DNA from: Rhodospirillales bacterium
GTDB taxonomy: Bacteria > Pseudomonadota > Alphaproteobacteria > Rhodospirillales > JAPHRK01
Assembly (NCBI GenBank): GCA_026196105.1
Contig: JAPHRK010000002.1
Span: 76,566 to 140,565 of the forward strand
Reading direction: 5' to 3'
DNA: 64,000 nucleotides
The number at the start of each line of letters is the position of its first letter. Position 1 is the stretch's first letter. Made by a program: the position numbers and the translations under genes. Shown here in pieces: positions 36,032-43,769 of the stretch. The notes below the pieces were generated by a model. It did not search any database and was not told the origin of the DNA. It saw only the letters and a list, made by a program, of their open reading frames with translations.

Positions 36032-37144
36032 CTAACCACTACGTTTGGAAAGTGTCTTGCTTTTATTTAGCTCTTTTTCCAAATGCCCCCATACCTTCGC
36101 TATGGTCTCATTCAGACTAACATTATCGCTATTTTCAACCACAACATCAAATTTATCTCTTAGCTCTCCAATGTCTTTTGACAAATAGTTTATATCTTCA
36201 ATAACTTGAGTCGTTCTTTTATTTTTCTGATCACTTTCCAAAGAGCGTTGGAGTATTCTCGCTTTTAGCGTATCTATATCTGCTAAAAGGAGTATAGAAA
36301 AAACCGTAAACCCTTTATTACTTGCCGAATGCTTAAAAATATCGACTTCTTCATAAAGCCTTTGACTCACAAAAAGGAGATCACGATATTTCAAGCCATC
36401 AAGAAAAGTTTGATCCACCCCATAATAATTCCCATAACTAAATCTGACACAACCTACTAATTTCTTTGATACTTTTTCTTTGAATTCATCCTCGTTCAAG
36501 TGAATAAATGGCTCCCCTTCCGACTCTGAAACTCTTTGAGGCCTAGTCGTGTACTTTCTCAACAATTCCGGAAAGAACCCCTGCTGCCTTGCCAATTCCA
36601 AAAGTCGGCCAAGTACAACATCTTTTCCAACCGAAGATGGACCTGATATTATAACACATATTTTGTTATACGTCTTAGGTTGAGTGTCTAAAAATGGTAA
36701 TTTTACTTGCTTTGGTGATACTCCTGTAATCCCGGAAATAAGGCTTCTAAAGCCATTGACTGATGCAACTCCAGGACGAAAATCGACGTAATGCATCCTG
36801 GATAAGAACGAAGGAAGGCTCTGAACCGTCTCTTCACTCGTTCCTGGGAGAAGAATTGGAATAACCCGCTTGGCGTTATCTCTAACTCGTTTTTCGAGAA
36901 AAACCCTCATTTCTTCATTGTGCCAAGGTCCAATACCGGAAGAGCTTATACAAACTCCGCAAGTTTTACTTTGACAAATTGCATCTTCCAATGCCTCTTG
37001 CCATGGTTCTCCTGGAATAAGGTGCCATTTATCTAAGTAGGGATTAATCATCACGGACTCTAAAGATGATGCTATTTCTTCTACAATCGATTTATCAGTA
37101 CTATTATGGCTTAGAAATACGTCAAACTGATCAAATTTTTTCAC
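36032..37144 (-). CDS. TIR domain fused to PhnN/guanylate-kinase-like domain
   Basis: The 370-residue protein begins with a bacterial TIR domain (about residues 5-140): DVFLSHNSTDK, LIPGEPWQEALEDAI, and the WHNEE motif (W74, E78) where the NADase glutamate of TIR enzymes lies. Residues 160-360 form a guanylate-kinase-superfamily domain: P-loop GPSSVGKD (168-175), TTRP (199-202), and GNYYGV (238-243), the nucleobase or phosphate acceptor region. The P-loop has Asp after the Lys, as in PhnN ribose 1,5-bisphosphokinase. GTG start with a GGAG site nine bases upstream. It is AT-rich, alone on its strand between putA-PAD and modABC, and looks acquired. A role in antiviral defence is inference; no partner gene is adjacent. 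Confidence 0.85.
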   Translation of the reverse strand: MKKFDQFDVFLSHNSTDKSIVEEIASSLESVMINPYLDKWHLIPGEPWQEALEDAICQSKTCGVCISSSGIGPWHNEEMRVFLEKRVRDNAKRVIPILLPGTSEETVQSLPSFLSRMHYVDFRPGVASVNGFRSLISGITGVSPKQVKLPFLDTQPKTYNKICVIISGPSSVGKDVVLGRLLELARQQGFFPELLRKYTTRPQRVSESEGEPFIHLNEDEFKEKVSKKLVGCVRFSYGNYYGVDQTFLDGLKYRDLLFVSQRLYEEVDIFKHSASNKGFTVFSILLLADIDTLKARILQRSLESDQKNKRTTQVIEDINYLSKDIGELRDKFDVVVENSDNVSLNETIAKVWGHLEKELNKSKTLSKRSG

Positions 37145-37825
37145 GTCTATAATCTCCGCACCTATCCAATGATGAGTAAGGATAACTATATCACACTCAA
37201 ACCACTGCTCTCTGCTATTAGCCGAATATTAGGGTAGAATCTATCGTATTCCAAGAAGGTTATTTCTATGTATAGACAATATTTTCCATATTATTATATA
37301 CATTATACATTCCAAAATTATTTCTACTTCAGTTACTGGTCAATCAAACCTCCGAAAACGCTCAATTGGAGTATTTGATCATTTTTCTGGACATTCTCGA
37401 TGAGCATGGCCTCTTAAAGAAAACCAAAGAGACACTCTGGATAATTTCCAACGACCTAAATTAAACGATCTTAAACTACCATATTAGCGGTAACCTATTG
37501 CAATATATGACTTCTATGGCATCACACCCTTCCCCAGTCCTATCTTCACTCTAAGCAACCTCAGCATTTAAAATTGGCTAGACATCTTCGGCACCACGAC
37601 GCATGGTTCTGGAGCTTTTCAAGCCTGAAAAGAGTGCTCGGGATGACCATAACGTAAGGAACATGTGTGAATATCCAGGTTTCTTGGGATAAAGCTAACT
37701 AAGATCACTGAGTTACGGTGACAGTTTACTTTATTCTAACTAACTCCACACATACACGCCATTTGCTTTTCACTCCCCCGCCCTTTATTCCTCTAAGGAT
37801 GATAATTTCTGAGGTATGATCACCC
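37145..37825. other. Gene-poor stretch with possible mobile-element remnant
   Basis: No convincing gene is present in these 681 bases. One frame, 37276-37464 on the plus strand, is open without a good start and ends in a plausible protein-like stretch (LDILDEHGLLKKTKETLW), so it may be a gene remnant. At 37711-37735 the sequence TTACGGTGACAGTTTACTT resembles the sequences that border IS200-like REP-associated transposases, from memory only. Long AT-rich stretches at 37270-37330 could hold the TIR gene promoter. Confidence 0.45.
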
Positions 37826-38602
37826 ATGACACTACGCATTTATTGGGTATTAAGCTTATTTTTACTGCTCACCATTTCTCCAGTAAGAGCAGTGAAGGCT
37901 GAGGGTATTTTGGTTTTTGCGGCGGCGAGTTCGACGAATGTGGTTGATGAGCTTGTTGAGCTTTATCAGCAAAATGGCGGAGGCAAGGTCAAGGTAACGA
38001 CATCCTATGCCGGGAGTTCAATTTTAGCGAAGCAGATTTATGCCGGAGCCCCAGCCAATATATTTATTTCAGCAAACGAACAGTGGATGTCATTTCTTGA
38101 GCAAGGGGATGCGCTTGAGAAAAACTCTCGATTTAATTTGGTTGAGAATTCTTTGGTGGTTGTCGCTCCAACTGACTCGAAAATTACTTTAAAAATCGAA
38201 AGCCTCCGAACATTGGCGCAAGCTATTGGCTCAGATCGTATCGCCATTGGTGACCCTGATCACGTTCCTGTGGGGATATATACCAAGCAAGCCCTGCAAA
38301 ACTTAGGCATTTGGGAAAAAATACGCTCTAAAACAGCGAGGATGCCAAATGTTCGTGCGGTCCTTGCCATGGTCGAACGAGGCGAAGTTGCGGCGGGGAT
38401 TATCTATAAGACTGACGCCACGATCAGCGACAAGGTAAAGGTTTTAGCGGCTTTTCCAATTGATAGCCACCAACCCATTCACTATCCCGCTTCCCTAGTC
38501 AAAGGAGGCAGTACCCCTGAAGCTCAAAAGTTCTTCACATTTTTAAAATCACAAAAAGCTCTTAACTTGTTTACAAAACATGGTTTTTTGGTATCCAATT
38601 AG
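37826..38602 (+). CDS. modA: Molybdate ABC transporter substrate-binding protein
   Basis: The 258-residue periplasmic protein has a signal peptide (hydrophobic LSLFLLLTISPV, cleavage after VKA near residue 25) and the molybdate-binding elements LVFAAASSTNVVDEL, YAGSSILAKQIYAGAPANIFISAN, GDPDHVPVGIYTKQAL, and GEVAAGIIYKTDA. It delivers molybdate or tungstate to ModBC. Together with moaC and moeA at 17.6-19.3 kb it covers uptake and use of molybdenum, but the two loci are separate. No ModE gene is in the window. Confidence 0.94.
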   Translation: MTLRIYWVLSLFLLLTISPVRAVKAEGILVFAAASSTNVVDELVELYQQNGGGKVKVTTSYAGSSILAKQIYAGAPANIFISANEQWMSFLEQGDALEKNSRFNLVENSLVVVAPTDSKITLKIESLRTLAQAIGSDRIAIGDPDHVPVGIYTKQALQNLGIWEKIRSKTARMPNVRAVLAMVERGEVAAGIIYKTDATISDKVKVLAAFPIDSHQPIHYPASLVKGGSTPEAQKFFTFLKSQKALNLFTKHGFLVSN

Positions 38603-38626
38603 CTCATAAAATAGTTGGAGAGTTTT

Positions 38627-39322
38627 TTGTTTGCCCTAACGCCCTTTGAAATTGAAGCCATAAGCCTGAGCCTTAGGGTGGCGTTTTGGAGCGTTTTGTT
38701 GAGCCTGCCCTTTGGGATTGGCATTGCCTGGATTCTAGCCCGGACAACTTTCCCCGGGAAAAGCCTTATAAACGGCCTAGTCCACCTCCCCCTCATTCTC
38801 CCCCCTGTGGTTGTCGGTTACGTGCTCTTGCTGCTCTTAGGGCGTCGTGGCCCCGTTGGTGCGTGGTTGTATGAGGTCTTTGACATCACGATTGCTTTCA
38901 CCTGGAAAGGCGCAGCAATTGCGTCTGCTGTGATGGCTTTCCCCCTCATGGTCCGCGCTATTCGCCTTTCCGTCGAAAACGTAGATATCAAGCTTGAAGC
39001 CGCAGCCCGTACCCTTGGCGCAAGCCCTTTAAAGGTCTTCTGGACCATTACCCTGCCTTTAACAGCTCCAGGTATCCTGACAGGCACAATCCTTGCCTTT
39101 GCCCGTAGCCTTGGAGAATTTGGCGCCACCATCACCTTTGTATCAAATATTCCAGGGGAAACGAGAACCCTCCCCCTTGCTGTTTTCTCGCAAGTTCAGG
39201 TACCAGGAGGGGATGATGGCGCCTTAAGGTTGGTCATTATCTCTGTTATCTTGGCTATGATTGCCCTGCTTGGCTCAGAAGTCATTGCCCGTAAAATTTC
39301 CCGGGGGATGAGAGAAGAATGA
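38627..39322 (+). CDS. modB: Molybdate ABC transporter permease
   Basis: The 231-residue inner-membrane protein has five to six hydrophobic helices and the permease EAA loop LEAAARTLGASPLKVFWTITLP near residue 120. SLGEFGATITFVSNIPGETRTLPLAVF is the ModB hallmark. I chose the TTG at 38627, six bases after a GGAG site, which gives an N-terminus like other ModB proteins; a TTG at 38615 adds four residues. It follows modA by 24 bases and overlaps modC by four (ATGA). Confidence 0.93.
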   Translation: MFALTPFEIEAISLSLRVAFWSVLLSLPFGIGIAWILARTTFPGKSLINGLVHLPLILPPVVVGYVLLLLLGRRGPVGAWLYEVFDITIAFTWKGAAIASAVMAFPLMVRAIRLSVENVDIKLEAAARTLGASPLKVFWTITLPLTAPGILTGTILAFARSLGEFGATITFVSNIPGETRTLPLAVFSQVQVPGGDDGALRLVIISVILAMIALLGSEVIARKISRGMREE

Positions 39323-40428
39323 CCCTTGAAGTTAAGGTCCAAAAGAGCTTAGGCAATTTTGCTATTGATGCAGAATTTAGTGTGAACTCCCAAGGTGTGT
39401 CTGCTCTTTATGGACGCTCCGGGTCGGGAAAGACCTCCCTTGTGAATATGCTGGCAGGATTAGAAAACCCTGATCAGGGAAGTATCTCTATTGATGGCAC
39501 CATGCTGTTTGATAAAGAAAAAGGAATTAACCTCCCTCCCGAACAACGGCGCTTAGGATATGTTTTTCAAGAAGCGCGACTTTTCCCCCATCTCAGCATC
39601 GAGAAAAATTTAAACTACGGAAAAGTGGCGGCAACTCATAAAGAAAACATCGTTACCTTTGATCAAATCGTTGAATTACTTGACCTTTCCAACCTGTTAA
39701 AACGTCGCCCCTACTCTCTTTCAGGAGGAGAAAAACAACGTGTCGCCTTGGGACGCGCCCTCCTCGCCGCGCCTCGTCTTTTGCTGATGGATGAACCGCT
39801 GGCTTCTCTTGATGCTCATCGGAAAAGTGAAATCTTGCCTTTCATCGAACGATTAAGAGAAGAAGTTAAGCTCCCAATTGTTTATGTCAGCCATGCCATT
39901 GAAGAAATAGTTCGTCTCGCTGATTCTCTTATTCTGATTTCTGATGGCAAAGTTGTTGCCTCGGGTCCAATCGAAGAAGTCACCAGCCGCCTCGACCTGT
40001 TCCCCCTCACGGGACGCTATGAAGCTGGTGCTGTTGTTGCGACCACTGTTAAACAAGCAGACAATGGATTTGGCTTATCAACATTAGCTTTTAATGGCGG
40101 AGAATTATTGGTTCCCAGAGTTGATCTTCCTGAAGGGGAAAAACTACGCTTGAGGATTAGAGCTCGCGATATATCCATCGCCACACAAAAGCCAGAAAAC
40201 ACCAGCATTTTAAACACCTTACCGGGTCGTATAAACGATATCCGCGAAATTGGCGAAAGTCAGGTTGAAGTCTCTATAGATGTTGGTGTTTCCCTTTTAG
40301 CCAGAATCACGAAAAAAGCGCGTCATGATTTAAATTTGGCTCCTGGTACAGAGGTATTTGCCATGATTAAAGCCATTGCAATTGACCGCCAAACCATGGG
40401 CAGAAGAGGTTTAGATAAAAGAAAGTAG
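39319..40428 (+). CDS. modC: Molybdate ABC transporter ATP-binding protein
   Basis: The 369-residue ATPase has Walker A GRSGSGKTS near residue 31, signature LSGGEKQRVALGRAL, Walker B LLLMDEPLASLD, and the switch histidine in YVSHAIEEI. The C-terminal region from about residue 290 (LPGRINDIREIGESQVEVSIDVG) is a TOBE/MOP domain, which binds molybdate and gives feedback inhibition. The start overlaps modB by four bases. It ends the modABC operon. Confidence 0.95.
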   Translation: MTLEVKVQKSLGNFAIDAEFSVNSQGVSALYGRSGSGKTSLVNMLAGLENPDQGSISIDGTMLFDKEKGINLPPEQRRLGYVFQEARLFPHLSIEKNLNYGKVAATHKENIVTFDQIVELLDLSNLLKRRPYSLSGGEKQRVALGRALLAAPRLLLMDEPLASLDAHRKSEILPFIERLREEVKLPIVYVSHAIEEIVRLADSLILISDGKVVASGPIEEVTSRLDLFPLTGRYEAGAVVATTVKQADNGFGLSTLAFNGGELLVPRVDLPEGEKLRLRIRARDISIATQKPENTSILNTLPGRINDIREIGESQVEVSIDVGVSLLARITKKARHDLNLAPGTEVFAMIKAIAIDRQTMGRRGLDKRK

Positions 40429-40532
40429 CGATTAACCCTAGCCACACAGGATGAAATTCTGTTTTATGGTGGTAAAATTCCATAATTGTTCCAGCAAGGG
40501 CCAATAGTTAATAGGCTTGGAGAAGAGTAGAA

Positions 40533-41294
40533 ATGTCCGAAAATAGTTACGAAGCCCAAATGGCTGCTGATTTCAGCGGTGAAGCAAAAGATATCCTAGC
40601 TCAGCTTGAAGTCATGGTTCAAAACATGCAATCCGGTGCCTATTCGCTGGTAGACGGCATGCACCTCATTGCTGATAATATGAGAACCCTGCGGCTTCTT
40701 TCCATGGATGTAGGTCACCATCTCATGCAGTTGGCTTTAGAACGGGTAGATCACTACCTGTCTGGCCTCCATGAGGTCCAAGAAAACAACCTAAGTGACA
40801 TGGAAATTTTTGTTTATGTCTTATCAGATATCCTCAATGGCGAAATAGCTCCGAACGTAGACCAAGGGGAGTTTATCCGCTCTCTTCCTGTTCTTAGAGC
40901 CGTAGACGTAAGCGAAATTGTTAACTTAGATATTGAAATTTTGCTTGTTGAGCCGCAAAAATCGACAGCTAGGCTTTTTGAGCGCGAACTCCTTAATAGT
41001 GGTTACCGGGTTCACATTACCAACCGTTCCTTTTCAGCTTTGGAATGGGTTGTCAGAACTAAACCTGATTTTATTGTCTCATCTGCAATTCTGGACGAAA
41101 TGAGCGGGATTGATCTTGCTCTGGCTCTCCAAGCAATCCCTTCAACTAGCAAAGTTCCATTCGCAATTTTAACGAGCTTTGCCAAAGGTGATAAAGGGCT
41201 TGAAGGCCTCCCAGAAAATGTTGAACTTATCAATAAAGGGAAGCAGTTCTCAGCTGATATGGCGAAAGCCCTCGGAAAATTTAAAGTCATCTAA
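40533..41294 (+). CDS. Pseudo-receiver domain protein
   Basis: The 253-residue protein has a helical N-terminal half (residues 1-120; no HPt-type HxxKG motif) and a C-terminal receiver-like domain (about 134-253). The phosphoacceptor is missing: in the strand DFIVSSAILDEMSG the aspartate position is S184, and the acidic pair is reduced to E140. Conserved Thr/Ser (ILTSFA) and Lys (K235) positions remain. It should therefore work through protein contact and not phosphorylation. It starts 105 bases after modC and is followed by two small genes. The family of the N-terminal half is unknown to me. Confidence 0.75.
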   Translation: MSENSYEAQMAADFSGEAKDILAQLEVMVQNMQSGAYSLVDGMHLIADNMRTLRLLSMDVGHHLMQLALERVDHYLSGLHEVQENNLSDMEIFVYVLSDILNGEIAPNVDQGEFIRSLPVLRAVDVSEIVNLDIEILLVEPQKSTARLFERELLNSGYRVHITNRSFSALEWVVRTKPDFIVSSAILDEMSGIDLALALQAIPSTSKVPFAILTSFAKGDKGLEGLPENVELINKGKQFSADMAKALGKFKVI

Positions 41295-41316
41295 CGTTAT
41301 TTGGAGAGAGGGTTTT

Positions 41317-41625
41317 ATGCATAAAAAACTGTTCGCGTTTCTCATATGCTCAGTACTGCTCGGCGCCCCCTCCTCTTGGGCTCAAAACCAAAGTGGGCCT
41401 GAAGGGACAGAAACCGAAACGCCACGAGAACTTATTGGCGATGCTGCCCAACGTCTTGTTCGTGCATTAGAACTTATCCTGATGGCAATCCCTCAATATA
41501 GTGCTCCAGAACTCCTTGAAAATGGAGATATTATTATCAAAAGAAAGTGGCCTGAAGGGGAAACTCCAGTTCCAATGCCTCCAGAACAACCAAGAACTCT
41601 TTCAGCCCCAGAGCGGAAAATTTAA
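41317..41625 (+). CDS. Small exported hypothetical protein
   Basis: The 102-residue protein begins with a clear Sec signal peptide (MHKKLFAFLICSVLLG, cleavage after SWA near residue 22). The mature part is acidic and proline-rich at the end, with the segment APELLENGDIIIKRK that recurs in small secreted proteins of Alphaproteobacteria. A strong GGAGAGAGG ribosome-binding site lies just ahead, so the ATG at 41317 is preferred over longer frames inside the upstream gene. The function is unknown. Confidence 0.75.
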   Translation: MHKKLFAFLICSVLLGAPSSWAQNQSGPEGTETETPRELIGDAAQRLVRALELILMAIPQYSAPELLENGDIIIKRKWPEGETPVPMPPEQPRTLSAPERKI

Positions 41626-41695
41626 GCAAGCTATTCATTTTAACCTTTTAGTTTTATACTGAATTAGTAAGTCCAAACTGGGAACTGGGTGCAAA

Positions 41696-42151
41696 GTGGA
41701 TATCAAAAAAATGCTCTTTGATGCTCTTCAAGCCCAAGAGCAAAACGCTTTTGAACGAGAAGCACGGGCAAAAAATATAAACCTTGAAGTGTTTGATGAA
41801 TACAAGGCTGAGCAACTAGCTTGGTCAATTCCGCTTATTGCAGCCGCCGAAGAACTTAAAGTTGAGCTAAAAAATTTCAGTAATTTTAAGATTGAAAGCC
41901 ATGAGTTTTCAATTTCAATGACCGTCAGGCCGGAAACCAATGAGGTTTATGTCGATGATCTAGAGTTTACTGTAAGCACGCCCCTGCCGAGCGCCCAGAA
42001 CCCAGAGAAAATTTATTTATGTGAAACGATTATACCAAACGCTTCAGAGATCAACGTGAAAGCGAAAAGGGTTAGTACCGTAGAAGAGGCCATGGCCTGG
42101 CTTATAGAAAAAGCGGCCATGGGAATTAAGGGGAATTTTCAGGACTTTTAG
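41696..42151 (+). CDS. Hypothetical protein (151 aa)
   Basis: The start is GTG at 41696. The soluble acidic protein has an N-terminal helix (MLFDALQAQEQNAFEREARA), a middle beta-rich part (ESHEFSISMTVRPETNEVYVDDLEF), and a C-terminal helix (STVEEAMAWLIEKAA). I do not recognise the family. It is convergent with the next gene, with three bases between the two stop codons. Confidence 0.6.
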   Translation: MDIKKMLFDALQAQEQNAFEREARAKNINLEVFDEYKAEQLAWSIPLIAAAEELKVELKNFSNFKIESHEFSISMTVRPETNEVYVDDLEFTVSTPLPSAQNPEKIYLCETIIPNASEINVKAKRVSTVEEAMAWLIEKAAMGIKGNFQDF

Positions 42152-42154
42152 GAG

Positions 42155-42547
42155 TTATGCTGCCTTTGCTAAAATAAGACTGTCTAACTGCTCCGACCCG
42201 AAAAAAAGGTTACCAAACCTTTCAAGCAACTCTTGCAGTTCTTCAGGATATTCGCTGGCTTTAGCCGTAAACTCTTGTAAATGCTCTTCGGTTTCAGCTA
42301 ACAAAGAACTTTCTGCGGCGGCCTCTTCTGGCATGAGCAAACCTTGTAAAACAGCTTCTTGGGCTGCACCCCAGCTTTGCAAAGCAGTCAAGCTGTCACA
42401 AAGGAACATCAGCATGTTGAAAACTTCCAGGCGTTGGTCGAAAGAGCGGTCTTTGCTTCTAAGCCATGGAGAATTTTCGAGAAAATAGCGCATTTCATCA
42501 GAAAGGGCTCGAGATTGGAGTAACAAGTCTGAAAAGAGCGAATTCAT
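42155..42547 (-). CDS. Hypothetical helical protein (130 aa)
   Basis: The all-helical, acidic protein (SDLLLQSRALSDEMRYFLE at the start; TEEHLQEFTAKASEYPEELQ late) has no signal, membrane segment or known motif. An AGGAGTG ribosome-binding site four bases before the ATG at 42547 fixes the start. Its upstream region contains several strong hairpins (42577-42695), which would form its 5' leader if the promoter lies beyond them. Confidence 0.6.
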   Translation of the reverse strand: MNSLFSDLLLQSRALSDEMRYFLENSPWLRSKDRSFDQRLEVFNMLMFLCDSLTALQSWGAAQEAVLQGLLMPEEAAAESSLLAETEEHLQEFTAKASEYPEELQELLERFGNLFFGSEQLDSLILAKAA

Positions 42548-42935
42548 AACACACTCCTGCATCTTATTAGTTTCGTCCCCACCCCTAGATCATCTAGAGG
42601 TGGGGTAGAAACGAGCTACCCAGGGAGGCTCGGGTAGACGTCGCTTAAAGGGATCAGGCGAACTAGGCGAGTAAACTTCCTCTTCCCTCAAGAGGGTTAA
42701 AATCAAAGCTTATTTTTTATACTTCAAAGTTTTATTTTGTTTTTTTGAAGGTTTTTTGTCGTTTGTGCTTTGACTAATAACCCGTCTCTATGTTTCAAAC
42801 ATAACTATAGGAAAGATAAGAAACAATTTGGTGTCAGTATACACGGAGTTTCTTTTTGAATACTGCAGTATACAAAAGGATATAAATTCAATATACGAAA
42901 GTATAAAGATTGGCGCTCATGAGTAGAATCAGAGG
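42548..42935. other. Structured noncoding region
   Basis: These 388 bases hold no gene but contain three tight hairpins in 120 bases: 42577-42605 (arms CCCCACCCCTAGAT and ATCTAGAGGTGGGG, one mismatch), 42616-42637 (CTACCC/GGGTAG) and 42679-42695 (CCTCTT/AAGAGG). A T-rich hairpin follows at 42722-42756, and a perfect palindrome ATACTGCAGTAT lies at 42860-42871. The first block is GC-rich in an AT-rich setting. It may be a regulated leader of the minus-strand gene or a small RNA gene on either strand. Confidence 0.55.
42722..42756 (+). terminator. Possible plus-strand terminator
   Basis: CTTCAAA (42722-42728) and TTTGAAG (42744-42750) are complementary and are followed by TTTTTT. The stem is AT-rich and weak. 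If real, it would end a plus-strand transcript that includes the hairpin cluster at 42577-42695. Confidence 0.35.
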
Positions 42936-43574
42936 TTATTCAGACCAATTGAGCTGCAATGCAAATTTTGTTGCTTGAGTACGATTTGAAACATTAAGCT
43001 TTCTAAAAATGCTGCTAAGGCGTTTTTTTACCGTGATTTCTTGAATATTAAGCTCACGTGCAATCTCTTTATTAGAGAGCCCATCTATCACAAAAGTAAG
43101 AACTTCACCTTCACGTCCATTGAGAGTACTGAATGGGTTACTGACCCCTTCTTCAGCAGTCCCTTTAGAGCCGCCATCTTTATTAAAGATTGTTGAAGGG
43201 AAATAGGGCTCTCCAGATAAAACAAGCCGTAAGGCATTGACTAGAGCCGCCCCACCTATTGTCTTGGGAATATAGCCTTTTGCTCCATGGTTCATAGCGC
43301 CAACAACGTCCCCTCGACTTACAGAGCCAGAAAGGATGACAACAGGCACGTTAGGGTACTTAGAACACATCTGGTCAAGGCCATAGAAACCATTCATGCC
43401 TGGCATTTTTAAATCAAGAATAATAAGTTTAAGATTTTCAGCTTCTGCAGCCCGGGCAGCTGCCTCCTGAAAATTCTCAGCATCAATGATTTCAACTTCA
43501 TCATCGACACGTGAAATCATAGGCTTTAAGGCCTCACGCACCAAATTATGGTCGTCAGCAAGGACAACTTGCAC
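42936..43574 (-). CDS. LuxR-family response regulator
   Basis: The 212-residue protein has a receiver domain (LADDHN, phosphoacceptor Asp in LIILDLKMPGMNG, VILSGS, and GYIPKT) and a LuxR helix-turn-helix (LNGREGEVLTFVIDGLSNKEIA, IQEITVKKRLSSIFRKL). The start codon is GTG at 43574 with GAGG eight bases upstream. It lies 195 bases downstream of a hybrid histidine kinase on the same strand, a likely partner. It is a paralogue of the orphan regulator at 29.0 kb. Confidence 0.9.
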   Translation of the reverse strand: MQVVLADDHNLVREALKPMISRVDDEVEIIDAENFQEAAARAAEAENLKLIILDLKMPGMNGFYGLDQMCSKYPNVPVVILSGSVSRGDVVGAMNHGAKGYIPKTIGGAALVNALRLVLSGEPYFPSTIFNKDGGSKGTAEEGVSNPFSTLNGREGEVLTFVIDGLSNKEIARELNIQEITVKKRLSSIFRKLNVSNRTQATKFALQLNWSE

Positions 43575-43769
43575 GTTAAATACCTCATATAGGCCCTCCC
43601 AAGATTTTTTTTGATAGCAAACGCCATTGATTATCTTGGGTTAATTCTCGGCCCTTCCCCTAAGTTATTCAGTAATTGCCGAATGTCGACTTCCCATCCC
43701 CGGCAAACCGACTACGGATTGATCTTACTACACTGAATAATCTATCGCAATGAAGCATTGAAGGAGAAT

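Noticed and set aside
37276-37464. Open frame ending in LLKKTKETLWIISNDLN as a possible gene
   Set aside because: There is no start codon with a ribosome-binding site and no recognisable family. I mention it only as a possible remnant.
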